A DNA stretch of 64,000 nt. Source: Bathelium albidoporum. Its lineage: Eukaryota > Ascomycota > Dothideomycetes > Trypetheliales > Trypetheliaceae. Location of the stretch: contig JAGFVP010000026.1 of NCBI GenBank assembly GCA_021031095.1, forward strand, positions 62,001-126,000. The letters are read 5' to 3'. Each line of letters opens with the position of its first letter. The stretch's first letter is position 1. Shown in pieces: positions 42,631 through 54,052 of this stretch. The notes beneath the pieces were generated by a model that saw nothing but the letters and a program-made list of their open reading frames with translations, was not told the DNA's origin and made no database searches. A program made the translations under genes and the position numbers.

Positions 42631-44228
42631 TCAGCTGATCAAAGGGCTGTCGCCCTTCGAAATACTGATCTGGAAGATTAATGCCTGATTATCTAAGCTT
42701 GCTCCTGATCCATCGGCATATCTAAACGTGCCGTTGTTGAGATATCCTATCATGGTGTTAGTCGATGTATGATGAATCAAACACCCTACATTAACCTACC
42801 GTTCTGCGTAATGAAGTCATTATCGCTCAAACTAAACAAGAAATACTCCCCATCCTCAGCGTTATCTCCATCTACTGGTGCCAATGCCAAACTCTCCCAC
42901 TTTTCATTCAATAACCCAGCATCCTGCGGTGGCCCGTTATGTAGGCCGAACCTATTCAACTGCGAATTGACGTTGTAGTCCAAGAAACTACAATAGGCAG
43001 CGGGTGTCACGCCCTTCTTCAGCTTCCCCTTGGCGCTCGCTATCGTTCCGTTCATTGCATCATTGACCACACTCTTGATGTTTGTCGCGTTCGTAATATC
43101 AAATACGTCCGCGTGCCTGTATAAGCTCAGCGAGCTCTTCTGTCCCCGTCCTGCGTTCGAGTCGCGCGCAAGCACCAGAAATTGCGTTGCCGATAGATAG
43201 TGTATCTCGCTCTGAGCAGCGACCAGCTCGTCACCGGAGGAGTTGTAAAGCGGAAGAGGCATCACGTACTCCGCGCTGTAGATCGGATCCGCAGAGGAAG
43301 AGATGTCATATTCGATCAATCGCGCGTACCGACGATCAGACTTGTGCAGGCCGCCCTCCTGATTGAGCGCGGACTGCACCAGCGCGTAAAGTTTCGTGCC
43401 CTCCGGGTTAGCAGTCAGGCCTTCGAAGCCTTGGTTGTTATCGCGGCCAGTGGGATTATCAGCAGGTATTGGGACCAGAGATGGATCGTAGAGTGGGGGC
43501 GAATCGGCGGAGAAGCTCTCGGTGTTGTTGCGGAAAGGGATGTATGCCGTAGGGGGACGGATGGCATCTAGCATAGTGCCGGTGGGAGAGAAGTGATATA
43601 TGTAAGGACCATACTCATCGCTCACCCAGAAGCTGCCATCCGATGCAAGGATAAGGCCTTCGGTGTCACCGGGGATGCGGACTCCGCCTGGACCTGGGCC
43701 ACCAAAGCCGTTGCCGACGTAGGTAGTCTTGGGAAGATCCGGGAAGTCGGGATATGAGAGGTGACCCGTCGCGTCCGCATCAAGACCTGTTAATGGTGTA
43801 CCGTCCGGGCCAGTAAAAGCGATCGTATCTTGATACGTTAATATCAAGTTCGGTGGAGCTGGGTTGGAAGCGCTTGTATTGGGCGTCGGAGTGAATTCGA
43901 TCTTTATTTTGTGAACACGCGGTTGATAGTTGAGAGTGCCATTCGTATTCCATCCGCGATCCGGTAAAGCCCAGAGCGTACCGGTATAGCTCGACCCATT
44001 TAGTTTCTTCCATGAAGGTCGATCCAAAGCAACCGAACTACCAATCCCTCCAATAGTGTCTCCAAATTTGTCTCTTGCGTCTCCAGGAATAAACCCATAA
44101 CCCGCAAGCTGCCGGTAAGTATACAATTTACCATTGCATGTTGTCTGATTTACAACCGATGTCGTGGGCGCTGCAGCGCTCACAGCGCTGAAGGCTGCTA
44201 TAGCCAAGACGCTGGAAATAGTAGACAT
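42631..44228 (-). CDS. Secreted esterase-like/phytase-like protein (PF13449 type)
   Basis: This is a predicted 514-residue secreted protein. The start at 44228 gives an N-terminal signal peptide, STISSVLAIAAFSAVSAAA, followed by a cleavage-like APTTS; an upstream ATG at 44282 would bury this signal. Two exons: 44228-42800 and 42746-42631, with a 52-nt intron near the 3' end. The second exon completes the tail GYLNNGTFRYADG...DNQALIFQ. Family blocks are IGGIGSSVALD, LWALPDRGWNTNGT, GGVRIPGDTEGLILASDGSFWVSDEYGPYIYHF, RDNNQGFEGLTANPEGTKLYALVQSAL, and QFLVLARDSNAGRG. Such beta-propeller proteins act outside the cell and are annotated as phytase or esterase-like. The precise substrate is not clear. 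Several N-glycosylation sites are visible. Confidence 0.88.
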
Positions 44229-45408
44229 TTTGATTGAAGTGAGGGAGCAAGAAAATGCACGAAAAAATGAGGGGAAACACATTGCTGGTGGTCAATGATC
44301 AGGTCTTTTTAAGGATGTGCTGTTCGCGAAAGTTATATGCACACCATCGTTGGATGCATCGAGCTGCGCCTCTGGCGGGCCTTTTGCAGATACTTGTGGC
44401 CAACATGGTGCGTCATGGAGCACTTGCAGCTCCGCTCCTATACCCACCTTGTGTTGGATGGTTCAAGCTCTTGTCTTTGCTTGTCCGCTGGCCGAACCTT
44501 TACGTGATGCTTTCAGAGATCGCGCGAGTCTGGGCTAGACTTGCACGCGCTGCTGATGAGCTTTCTCATTGGAGCTGCTGCATCCGTCCCAAAAGCAATT
44601 GCTCGACCCCAAAATGCCGATCTGCAAGCTACCCGCTGGCTGGTACAGGGCTACCGGAAAGTGGGTTGCCACAACGCAAGTCTTTGAGCAACAGACCAAA
44701 AACCGACCAGAGGTGGTAGAATATGATACAGATTGCTCAAGAGGTGGGCTTAGGACAGCTGGTACAATATCTCGATAGTCCGGCTAATTATCTTGAACGT
44801 GCTTGTCCTTTCGGATGTCGGAAGCTGAGACTGCACCAGGACTTGGTATGACGTAGAAGTCCTTCCCACTCAGTATACGCTCCACCTTAGTTGTAATAAA
44901 CTATTAAAAGAATTAATTTGGCCTTACTTAAGTACAAAGCCCCTATTCGGGGCTGAGTACTGACCTTTTGAGGCAGAGACACAATCTAATTAGTGTTTAC
45001 CTTTTACAGAGATTAACTTTGGAAACTTCTAAAAAATTATGATTTTAAAATTTAATTTAAACTTGTTTCTATATACTTCTAAAATTTAAAAATAATATAT
45101 TGAGAGATGGTGGAGAAATTTAAATAACTATAAAAAAGAGTGCAAAATCGCACTTTAAGTTCTGTCTTCCCATCCCGCGCCGATGCCTTCTTTGCCACCA
45201 GCCTAATCTCTCAATTTGACAGGTCGGGTGAGAAGAATCTTTCGTGAGGTCGGATCAGCTAAGCGAAGGGCCAGGTGACCTATAGATTCACCTGCCATCG
45301 AGTGTTTGGTGAGAGAGACGTGCCTAAAAAACCGTTGGAAGACTGCCATCATCGTTTGAAGTCCAACAGTTAGCGCAGCAACATTTGTCTGTGACTCCAC
45401 TTATCGCA
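44229..45408. other. Intergenic with AT-rich island
   Basis: No gene recognised. From about 44890 to 45150 base composition is strongly AT-rich (TTTAAAATTTAATTTAAAC-type runs), unlike the neighbouring genes, which suggests a small RIP-degraded or transposon-derived island. Confidence 0.55.
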
Positions 45409-46296
45409 ATGGCTCTCGCTCATCATCCATTTTACCCAACTGACCTTAAATTGGTTGGATATACTGAGAATACCCTCTCTGTTACAACACTGCTATTTGG
45501 GTTCGCTTCCGGCATTTCAGTGATTCTGGGTCTATCACTCCTCGCCACGCGAAGGCACCGACCAGATGTGAGTAAAAGAGATCAGTCACTCGTTCTATGG
45601 TTTGTCTTGTGTAAGTAGGCTGTTTTTGTCTAAAGCTGCTGCCTACAGCTGACTTACCTCCTAAATAGCAGGATGTCTTCATTGTTTCTTCGAAGGCTAC
45701 TTCGTCCTCAATCACGGGCGCATACCTACGATGAATGACTTCCTCGGCCAACTGTGGAAAGAGTATGCAAAGTCTGACTCGCGCTATATGACTGCCGACA
45801 GCATGGTCTTGGTCCTTGAAAGTATCACCGCTGTGCGTTCAGAATTTCTATTCATTTTACTTTTCTTTAAAATCTTCAACGTTTACTGATACGTTTATTA
45901 GGTCATATGGGGTCCTTTGTGCCTCTTCACTGCTTATTGCGTGACCATTGATTCAAGCCATAGACATGCTCTCCAGATTCTAGTGTCAAGCGGTCATATA
46001 ATCAGCGACTCAGTGTACTACATAACCAGTTTCCGAGACTTTCATAATGGGATTCTTCACTCGCGCCCAGAGCCGATCTATTTTGGAGGCTATTTTATCA
46101 TTATGAATGCATTCTGGATCTTCATTCCGGCTTGTAAGTACCGCGCATGATCATAAATAGTTGCAGCTCCATCCTGACTACCGATCCAGGCATTATCTTC
46201 CAAACCCGAGGTTCCTGGGGGGAAATTTTAGCTCCATTCCAAGCTTGGCGAACTCTGGACACTGAGCAAAAGAAGGACAAAAAACATATTCACTGA
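45409..46296 (+). CDS. EBP-like (emopamil-binding/EXPERA) sterol isomerase homologue
   Basis: This is a predicted 234-residue multi-pass ER membrane protein. Four exons: 45409-45610, 45669-45832, 45902-46133 and 46190-46296. It aligns from HHPFYPTDLKLVGY through the EXPERA region. Residues corresponding to human EBP catalytic positions are present: His72 and Glu76 in GCLHCFFEGYFVLNHGR, Glu118 and Thr121 in LESITAVIWGP, and Asn191 in IIMNAFWIF. EBP moves the sterol Delta8 double bond to Delta7. Fungi use the unrelated ERG2 for this step, so fungal EBP-like proteins are accessory and may isomerise other terpenoids or sterols. The C-terminal KKDKKHIH is Lys-rich, as expected for an ER protein. 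The gene appears intact. Confidence 0.88.
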
Positions 46297-47457
46297 TGGC
46301 ATAAAGTAGAGACTTATCAAGCTCGTCGCACTCCGATTACGAACACAAACCTTGTCGAACATCGCGTGGCAATTTTCTAGGCAGCTTTTCGCAAACAACA
46401 ATTTTCTTTTCTCAAACTTTTCCACCTCTCTCTCGCTGTTATCTCTGAGATCTTTTAAATTAGTATTGCTGATTAGCATCAGCGGCGTTAAAATCGAGTT
46501 CAGGAGTGACCTCACCATGGCTCAGGCAACATCAGCTTTTTCGGAGCATTAGGCAGAGCTATTGGCTTTTGGGAAGCTTTCAAGACTCCCACTTTTTATG
46601 TCTCCTCATTTACATAGATTTAATTATAGCAGATGTGGTATTAACCAATCCATTGTGTGATGAGCTAGAGATAAAAGCTATCTCAAGAAGTATGTGCCGG
46701 TAATTATAGTGCGTAACACTTGGCCTTACCCTTTTCTCAACCAAAAAATCAATCGTAGAGAGATTTAATTCGAGGTTCAAACGCATGAGCACCTGAGAGC
46801 ATCCAATGGATGAAAGATCTGAACGATGGAGAAGGGGCTGAATCTGTGATAATGAGATAGGCTTGATCTCAGCTTATTACGTTCGACACTTTGCCGAGGA
46901 CCTCTTCCAAGAGAAGGATAAGCCGTTGAAGCTTCAACTTCTCCAGATCGGCGGAGAGCGCAAATATTAGAAGGCCGGTTTGAAGAGTGCACCGACCAGC
47001 GGTAGATTTGGGTGTCTGAACAGCCAGTATATTCTGCAATGCCACGTTTAGCTCGACCAGGAAGACTTTCATCCCTGTTACGCTCCAAGAACACACTCGC
47101 AAGAGGTATGACGATCTGGAAACATAACCTTCACCACCTAAGTAATCTAAATATTGTAGACACCAGAGCTTGCCGGGATTTTATGTTTTACGAAACGCAT
47201 CTATCTCGTCTCCAACTGCTTTCGACTGCATTATTTAGAATCCGAACACAGCCTTTGCAGCCAAATATGGGGTCAAACTCATGCTCTGGAATTGTTCGGG
47301 GTTATAAATGAAGCTCCAAATCGGTTATCAGCAATTTACGTCCTTTCATATTTACTGTCTAGACAATTGAAGTAAATGCGTAGTTGTTGCACCGATTTTG
47401 ATTTCTTCATCGCCTCTTCGTTCCACTAGACACTCTATTTAATCTAAAGCGAAGAAT
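46297..47457. other. Intergenic region
   Basis: Lies between convergent genes. No gene recognised; short frames near 46777-47102 show no family. Confidence 0.5.
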
Positions 47458-48621
47458 TTAAAGCCAGTGAGGCCAAATATTACTCCACAACACGTCTAGA
47501 TAGACGCCGCTCGGTAAATCTCGAATACAGACAAACATCTCTACCACCAGACAAATACGCGCTATCAGGTAGACAGATGCTCCGACTCCAAAACCCAAAC
47601 CTAGTTGTAGCATATACCATGACTGACCTCGTGGTAGAAAGCAGAATAGATACATAGCCAACAAGGAAGTACAGGCAACAACGCTAGACGTTCGCCATAG
47701 TAGTATTTCAAAATAGCTCGGGAACTCAAAGTTCCAAGCACACATGTGTATGGCATTAAACATGGTTCCGATACATAGGACGAAAAGGACTCTTGTCTTG
47801 ACCTCATCCTTTCCGACAAATCGGGAGAAGAATTCTCGTGGCCGAAATTTTTCTGCCGCCTCTGCCTCTGAAAGCGAGAAGTCAAGAGAAGTGTAAATGT
47901 CGGTAAACTGTTGCTTCTTCTCATTAGGCATGATAAGAACAGTCTGACGGGTTAAGTCGTTTGGCTTTTTCCACCAAAAAAAGGCTATGGAGAACGAGCA
48001 CGCGACGAACGCTAGCGTGGCATACTCCAGAGGTGTAATTGGAAGATGAGAGGCCAGTCGTGAGATAATCTTCACCATGAACCAGCTTACTTGGGCCATT
48101 GTCAGAAGCTGTCCAATGGTGTCGGTTTTGCTGCGTTCCTTCAAACTCTCTTTCTCAATCTCTGGAAGCGTAATCACACCAGCCTTTATCAGCTTTTGCA
48201 CATTCTGGGACCTCATTATGAAGAACGGTGCGTCGTCAAGGATCAAGCCATCTTCAGTTGCTTGAAAGCGGGCATTATCTTCGAATGTGATACTGAATCC
48301 GTCCATCTCGGCATAGAAGCCATGCATTAGCGTCCACCATCCGTAGCCTGCGTCCACATAGAACTTGAGAGTCTTCTGTGCGATATTCCACTGGTCATAT
48401 GCAATCCAGGCGACGTATTCTGGGGACACAATTGTGATGAAGAGCCACTTTATTTTTTGTCGCAATCGCTGTATCTTCGTGCTGCGCCGTGGTGGGATGG
48501 GAAGTCGCTGTATCGAGACGGTACATAAAACGATCGTTGTTAAGCATCCACTCACAAGGCTGAAGGTGCCACGTCCCTGAGGTTCTGCTTGGGGACCAAC
48601 CAACTTCTCTGAAGCTGATAT
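47458..48621 (-). CDS. Conserved fungal multi-pass membrane protein, copy B (start codon apparently lost)
   Basis: This is the same family as the protein at 27244-28539. Shared marks are GRGTFSLVSGCLTTIVLCT at helix 1, IVSPEYVAWIAYDQW, LMHGFYAEMDGF (the family's HGFFADMGGF), ITPLEYATLAFVACSFSIAFFWWKKP, and the C-terminal FVCIRDLPSGVYLDVLWSNIWPHWL. The frame is open for about 387 codons from 48621 but has no ATG until deep inside. At 48619-48621 the codon is ATA in an ACC-ATA context, 17 codons before the RGT block where copy A has its ATG nearby. A CT-rich leader and TATATAAGC (48684-48692) lie upstream. So either the ATG was lost by G-to-A change, a non-AUG start is used, or an upstream exon was missed. 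Confidence 0.7.
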   Translation of the reverse strand: MSASEKLVGPQAEPQGRGTFSLVSGCLTTIVLCTVSIQRLPIPPRRSTKIQRLRQKIKWLFITIVSPEYVAWIAYDQWNIAQKTLKFYVDAGYGWWTLMHGFYAEMDGFSITFEDNARFQATEDGLILDDAPFFIMRSQNVQKLIKAGVITLPEIEKESLKERSKTDTIGQLLTMAQVSWFMVKIISRLASHLPITPLEYATLAFVACSFSIAFFWWKKPNDLTRQTVLIMPNEKKQQFTDIYTSLDFSLSEAEAAEKFRPREFFSRFVGKDEVKTRVLFVLCIGTMFNAIHMCAWNFEFPSYFEILLWRTSSVVACTSLLAMYLFCFLPRGQSWYMLQLGLGFGVGASVYLIARICLVVEMFVCIRDLPSGVYLDVLWSNIWPHWL

Positions 48622-48683
48622 GGTACTGGCAGAGATGAGAAGAAGAGAAGAAGCTTGAATTCGTGAAAGATGGGCTATGAGCT

Positions 48684-48692
48684 GCTTATATA
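48684..48692 (-). promoter_or_regulatory. TATA-like box of membrane protein copy B
   Basis: TATATAAGC on the minus strand, about 65 nt before the presumed start at 48621, is followed by a CT-rich leader typical of fungal promoters. This supports initiation near 48621 rather than an upstream exon. Confidence 0.45.
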
Positions 48693-48720
48693 CATGGCTG
48701 CCACCGATGGATGCTGCTGC

Positions 48721-48770
48721 CGAACCTCTCAAGCCACTTCCGAACCTCACTAATGCTGCTTCCGAACCTC
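48721..48770. repeat. Three spaced copies of CGAACCTC
   Basis: CGAACCTC begins at 48721, 48741 and 48763 (20- and 22-bp spacing), each preceded by a related G/A-CT-T/G-C context. The repeats lie between the promoter of copy B and the truncated rhodopsin-like relic. Confidence 0.55.
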
Positions 48771-48847
48771 CATCTGTTACTTCCGTAACATCGTTAGTAG
48801 AAACTCCTTTTGTTAGTCTTGTCGATCACTGACATGACATCCTCCAG

Positions 48848-49369
48848 ATCTGGAGACTTCATCTCAATTGGAAAAGGAAGCTCGCACTTAGCTTCATTTT
48901 CCTATTGGGTCTCGTGGCTGTAGGGGCATCATTTGCCAGAATGCTTGTCACTATAGAGGCCGTGTTATCGATATCGCCTACAGCAGATGCTGATCTCCTA
49001 GTGACGCAGGTCGAGTATTGGGCAATGCTCGAGTCTGGTCTTGGGCTAGTTGCATGCTGTCTTCCGACTCTGCGGTTCCTCTTCGGAAAATGGACTCCGG
49101 ACAACATGCTCCGCAGTATCCGCAGTATGTTTTCTCTAGACTCACTCCGGTCTCAGGAAACTCGCAGGGGAGAACGGTTACCTGAAGGGGACACAAGCTC
49201 TACAGGCAGCCGAAAAACCCTTAGTAAACCGGAACACGTGCTGGGTGTGGGTGGATACTACAACGAAACTCATGCTATGAGAGATTTGGAAGGTCAAAGA
49301 GACTCTGTGATGATCCCGGGAAAGATTCATATCAAGAAGAGCGTAAGTACTGAGAACGAGACGTTTTGA
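48848..49369 (+). pseudogene. Truncated rhodopsin-domain/PTH11-like receptor gene
   Basis: After a CCAG the plus strand reads IWRLHLNWKRKLALSFIFLLGLVAVGASFARMLV, then QVEYWAMLESGLGLVACCLPTLRFLFGK, and a long hydrophilic tail ending in a stop at 49369. This is the last part (final two helices and tail) of the fungal rhodopsin-domain integral membrane protein family. The first four or five helices that should precede it are absent; that place is occupied by the promoter of copy B. So it is a 5'-truncated remnant, although the retained part has no internal stop. Confidence 0.7.
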
Positions 49370-50270
49370 TCAGCGGCTGGCGTCAAATAGAAAGTCGTTG
49401 TAAAGTGGAGAATATAGCTGTAGGTCTCGGCGCGTGGTCCGGCCGAGGCAGACATTTTCAATATCAGCCTGCAATCCATCTGCCTCGCATGCCCTTGCTT
49501 GAGTCCGCCTGTGGTACCGATTCTCAGTCGGAACGAAGATTGGGGTTAACAGGTCGACCTCCCCCCTCTTCCCCACACAAAAAAAGTGGAGCCGGGGCGG
49601 CGCCCAGTGCGCCGTAGAGACAGCCCAAGGCGTGCGCTAGCCTTGAAATGATTGGGCTTAGGAGTCTCCTTAACCTGGTTGCGTTGAGCGATCGGGAGAT
49701 CCACGATTTCGCACATACCTTAGATAGGTAGCCAGGATGTCTGTCGCGTAATATGGTGGAAGTGGCTAGCTAGGCTATCCAGAGTCATTCTCGTCTTTGT
49801 GCCGCCTCCTTACCTCGTGCCAATGGCCATCGAGAATTTCATTTGCCTTTTCGGGCATCTTTGCTCAAAACGTAGGCAGTCACATTGCTCAGCTAGCAGG
49901 CATCTCACGTATGAGATGATATAAATATTACCTTCCGAATTAACGAGTCTGCAGATGTTGGTATAATTGCAAGGAACGGCATTATAGTCTGTGATCAGCT
50001 TTTCTAATCGAAGATTTTATGAGACAAATGAAATCATGAGATGCCTGCATAGCGGAACAGCTTCGCCGCAGTGCTTGTCATGGGAACCTTCACCGGTCAC
50101 TCATCAAACGCACATAATCTCGATCACTTACCTGCGACGTTTCCGGGTGCGGGACTGTGGAGTTGTGCTTCCCGATACCTAAAAGTAAGAAACTCTTTAT
50201 GCTCTGTTGTAGTTTCGAACTTGACCGTCAAAAGAAGACTTCTCATCTATGATTCCCCGGCCCGGGCACA
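49370..50270. other. Intergenic region
   Basis: No gene recognised; the last 200 bases are the probable promoter of the UstYa-like gene. Confidence 0.5.
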
Positions 50271-51356
50271 ATGAGCCACCCTGTACCAACTGAGGACCTC
50301 GAATGCCAACCCTTTCTTACTAAGCAGAAAGAACTCTCATCTGCGGATGAGCGTGATATCACATGTACTAAACTTCGTGATCAGTCCTATGTCCATAAAA
50401 TAATCCGGTCTTTCCAAGGCTTCTACAAGGTTTTTGCTCTGATTCATCTTTCTATCGCAATTATATGGATATTTGGTGTCGTCTTCATTGTGGAGAATCT
50501 AGAGAATACGGAGGCTACCTGCCCGACGCGACCATTCTGTACGAGAAATTCAATGGGCCAGACTTCAACAGGCCGGGAGGATGACAGCAGTTTTAGCTAA
50601 TCATACCATTGTAGCTCCGGCAAACCAAGCAATCGAGTACAGACCCAGCCACCCGTATGATGCCGACACAACTCATCATAGTCAATGGGCCGGCGGTATG
50701 AACGCCGCTGTGGATTCTGCGTGGGACAAGCTACTCGAACGTACGTGATGCTACTCTTTCCACGCACTTCGTAAACGCTAACAGAACACGCAGCAAGCTT
50801 CGCTCGAGCTTCTCGAGAAGAGCTGATTCTAAGTCATGAGGTTCCCGACACGTCCCTCCAGCTTGCTGAAGGGCAAGGGTACATGGCCCTTTTTGGTGTG
50901 TACCATACACTACATTGCTTGGTAAGTTCGCTGCGCTCCAGTGTATCGCCTTCCAAGCTTAACGACAGGTAAAAAGAGGGAACTCCGAAACCATCTTTAT
51001 CGCGGGCAGCACAACCATACTATTCCTCCTGAATGGCATCTGGGTGAGCCGATCACAAATCGGAATCAGCAGGAGTCCAATCGGCTGTTGCATGTCTTGA
51101 TATGATAGACTAATGCCATCTCATGACAGATCATTGCATAGATACGCTTCGTGACTTCGTCATGTGTAACGTAGATACAACCATGTGGACCTTCTACTAT
51201 AAGGATGGGAATGATAGCAAGATATACGAGAAAGCTGACGCTATGCGACAATGTGTAGTATGGGACAAGTTTGAAGAATTCGCGAAGTCGAGAGCTTTGC
51301 CAAAAGAGAAAATAGATTGCAACGTGGCGACCAGCCAGTGTCGGATCGGAGAGTAA
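50271..51356 (+). CDS. UstYa-like (DUF3328) oxidase-type protein
   Basis: This is a predicted 271-residue type II membrane protein of the UstYa family, which carries out oxidative cyclisation, chlorination or related steps in fungal RiPP (dikaritin) and other pathways. Five exons: 50271-50538, 50615-50740, 50794-50921, 50977-51043 and 51130-51356. One helix lies at about 55-74 (ALIHLSIAIIWIFGVVFIV). Then SPANQAIEY opens the DUF3328 domain. Both signature HxxHC motifs are kept: His169-TL-His172-Cys173 in YHTLHC, and His195-LD-His198-Cys199 in WHLDHCID, followed by LRDFVMCNVDTTMW. Exon 4 needs an AAG acceptor after CAGGTAAAA. No repeat-bearing RiPP precursor, UstYb partner or kexin-site peptide is seen nearby, so its pathway is unknown. 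Confidence 0.85.
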
Positions 51357-54052
51357 ACTACAAGGTGGCAAAATTGTGGATTTTTAGTGAGTCTACGGTT
51401 GGAGAGAATTTTTCACGAGGCGAAGCTTGGTATATCGACAAGGACCTGAGCATGAAAAGATTGACCATTTGATTGATATGTATGTTACCCATGCAAATGG
51501 CGTGAGCAAAACCCGATGCAGGACCGGGTCGCCCCACAACGCGCAATACACCCGCCCGCAGCACGCCCTCGGCAATCCCCAGGCGCACAGTTCTGATCCG
51601 CGAGCAAGTCTCCTTAACGCTCAGATTGAACAACATCGGCCAGCTTCCCTGCTACAAAACCACGCCGGCAAAACTCCTCTTTCGCTGTTCTTCCGTACTG
51701 TTCAAGCAACCGGAGATGTGGAGATGCCGAGGTCACTGAATTAGAGGGGGAGGAAGGGCGGACACGAAGAAGGTTTCAGAAGAGGAATGGAAAAGGAACC
51801 GACAGAAGAAAGCCGCCAGGCGCAAGAAGGAGAACCTCGTGTAGAAGCTTTTTGACCAACACGGTGCCGCCTGGCTTGCTTTCAACGACGTAGGCGGGAG
51901 TCCTTCGCATCTCTTCGCAAGATATACAAGCAGCGAAGGTCGGACGAGGTAACCAGGGCGCAGAGTCAAGCGCTTCGCGATTCTGATGAATAAGTAATTG
52001 GGTCCCATCGCAGGATATGTCCTCGGGGTAGGCCATGTTAATCCACCGAACTGAAATGACAGTGCTCTGGAGGGTAGAATCGCGAAAGAGAATTGTCTAC
52101 GAAATCCTCTGGTTTTGACTTACGCCGATGAACATGGCTAGGCACCAAATTTATACAAATAGCTCGTAGCAATTAGTCGGGTTGATAAAAGCTGACTGAT
52201 TCCTGTTGAAGTGTGATACAACAGCTATAGGAAAAAGTCTACCGCGACAGTCTAGGTCACATAGGAACGGGAGGGGACTATCGGTAGGTAGTTCTAAAGA
52301 TGTTGCGAACATTGCCAGAATAACGATGTCGTCAAGACCGAGAACCGTAGAGCATGGAAATTTGACCAATCTTCAACATGTTTTTAGTGTCCTCGGCCTT
52401 TGGCTTCCACGCTTGGTTCTGTGTTAGGTGATCGAGCGATGGAGATCTGCTTACGTTAAAATCAGAATGTTATCCCACTGTTAGAAATACTTGAAGACTT
52501 ACCGCATCAAATGGCATCAGCATCCATTGTTCGGCTGACTACAACCTTAGCAGAGATCCTGCTTCGGTTCTGCTCTGGCTTAATAGCGCGATGGCTTGAT
52601 CTATGTCCTAGCGTTGGCTATCCAAGGGCGAATTGCGGTGGCACCGCCGCGCCTCGATGCTGCCCGGCAGACTTTACTGCCTCCCTTCACCAGGAATTTA
52701 TTCGGTAGCGCGGCAGCTAAATACCACTATTGGCGGATGATGCTTATCTCTAGTCTCAGCACTGCAGATCTGCCTGCTGTAGATGCTGCAGAAACATGTC
52801 CTTCCGATCTGTCTTTTCCCGCATATGGCATCAAGCCGAGCGAAACCCATCGATCTATCCTTGGTAGTCATAATAGCTCAGATGGTGCAATCCGGCGGCT
52901 TTTCCGAGCTCTTCTTAGCAACATACATTGGAAATAAGATTATCTTCGCATGCCGAGGTTCCCGGCGCGGCGCCGCGGATGCGGTATCCTAGATCGAAAA
53001 GTGGAAAGATCGATATTCTAAATCCCAACACGCTCGTACTGCCTTTCTTTTGCGACTACGCCAGGTTGGAACGGTTGCGGTAGTGTTTGCTTTATTCTAC
53101 CGATCCAAAAATGCATTCCAAATAGTGCTAGCGATCGTCTCGTATCGCAATTGTCTCTTGTGTCTAATGGCGACTTTAACAACGTCAATTGCACCTTCCA
53201 TGGCCTCTTGAGCATCTAGAAATATGATTCCGGAGATACAGAGCCCAATGACTCTACCGAAGAGAGCTTCAACAGTGTTACTATTCGGAGTATTCCACAT
53301 CAGCATGAGATGGACAAAGATCGATAACGCCGTCGGTCTGTGTGTAGCTAGGCTTTGCTTGGAGCAGGCTAACTAGCTGCAGATATCATGCCCGTTGCTT
53401 TTGGATCTTATGCTAGTATGGTCTTTGAGCGTTGCCGTCGTCGACCACGAGACTCACAGTGACCCTTCCCGTTGGTTGACAATGCCAAAACAAACGACAT
53501 GCACGACGAGAGCCACGTTCCGCGTTCAGAGTTGTCGAAAGCAGCAACATCAAGTTACCGTCCCAGCCCAATATCGGAGTGAGCAGCGTGAAAGACGTGA
53601 TTGGAGCCTACATTGCAACATAAGTACTAATCCGACCTTTGGCAAATCCATGATGTGAGCCGTTGTACATGTTATTGGATGTACATCAGCCCTGATCTCT
53701 CTAGAGGACAGCCTTACGTCTTCATTACTCAAAGTCTTTGCGTGACTAGCTGCAACTAGAGTGCACGAGATGTTCTCCCATGGGAAATGTCAAAGCCGAC
53801 ACCAGGCAGAGGCCACTCCCTTCCTCTCGTTGCAATAATTAGCAGCGATGGCGTGCGATATGTATGTTTGATCAAGAGTCCACGTTCAAGGCAGAAGAGG
53901 AGGGATCAAAGCGTGTATAAATACGAGCTGCCCGTCAGGCCATATCCATCACTCAGACAGCAATCTCAGAGACAGAATTGACCATATCTCCATCACTCGA
54001 TCAAGATCCAAACCCTCCAAAATACAACTGCAGTCCTTCAAAGAATACGGGA
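51357..54052. other. 2.7-kb intergenic region with unrecognised frames
   Basis: Open frames at 52511-52708, 52596-52937 and 52783-52992 overlap in different frames and contain stretches like DLSLVVIIAQMVQSGGFSEL that could be remnants of a membrane protein, but I cannot place them in a family. The rest shows nothing. The final 200 bases lead into the secreted-protein gene. Confidence 0.35.

Noticed and set aside
49370..54052. RiPP precursor for the UstYa-like gene
   Set aside because: No open frame combines a signal peptide with repeated cores and Lys-Arg sites; the secreted protein at 54053 has no repeats.
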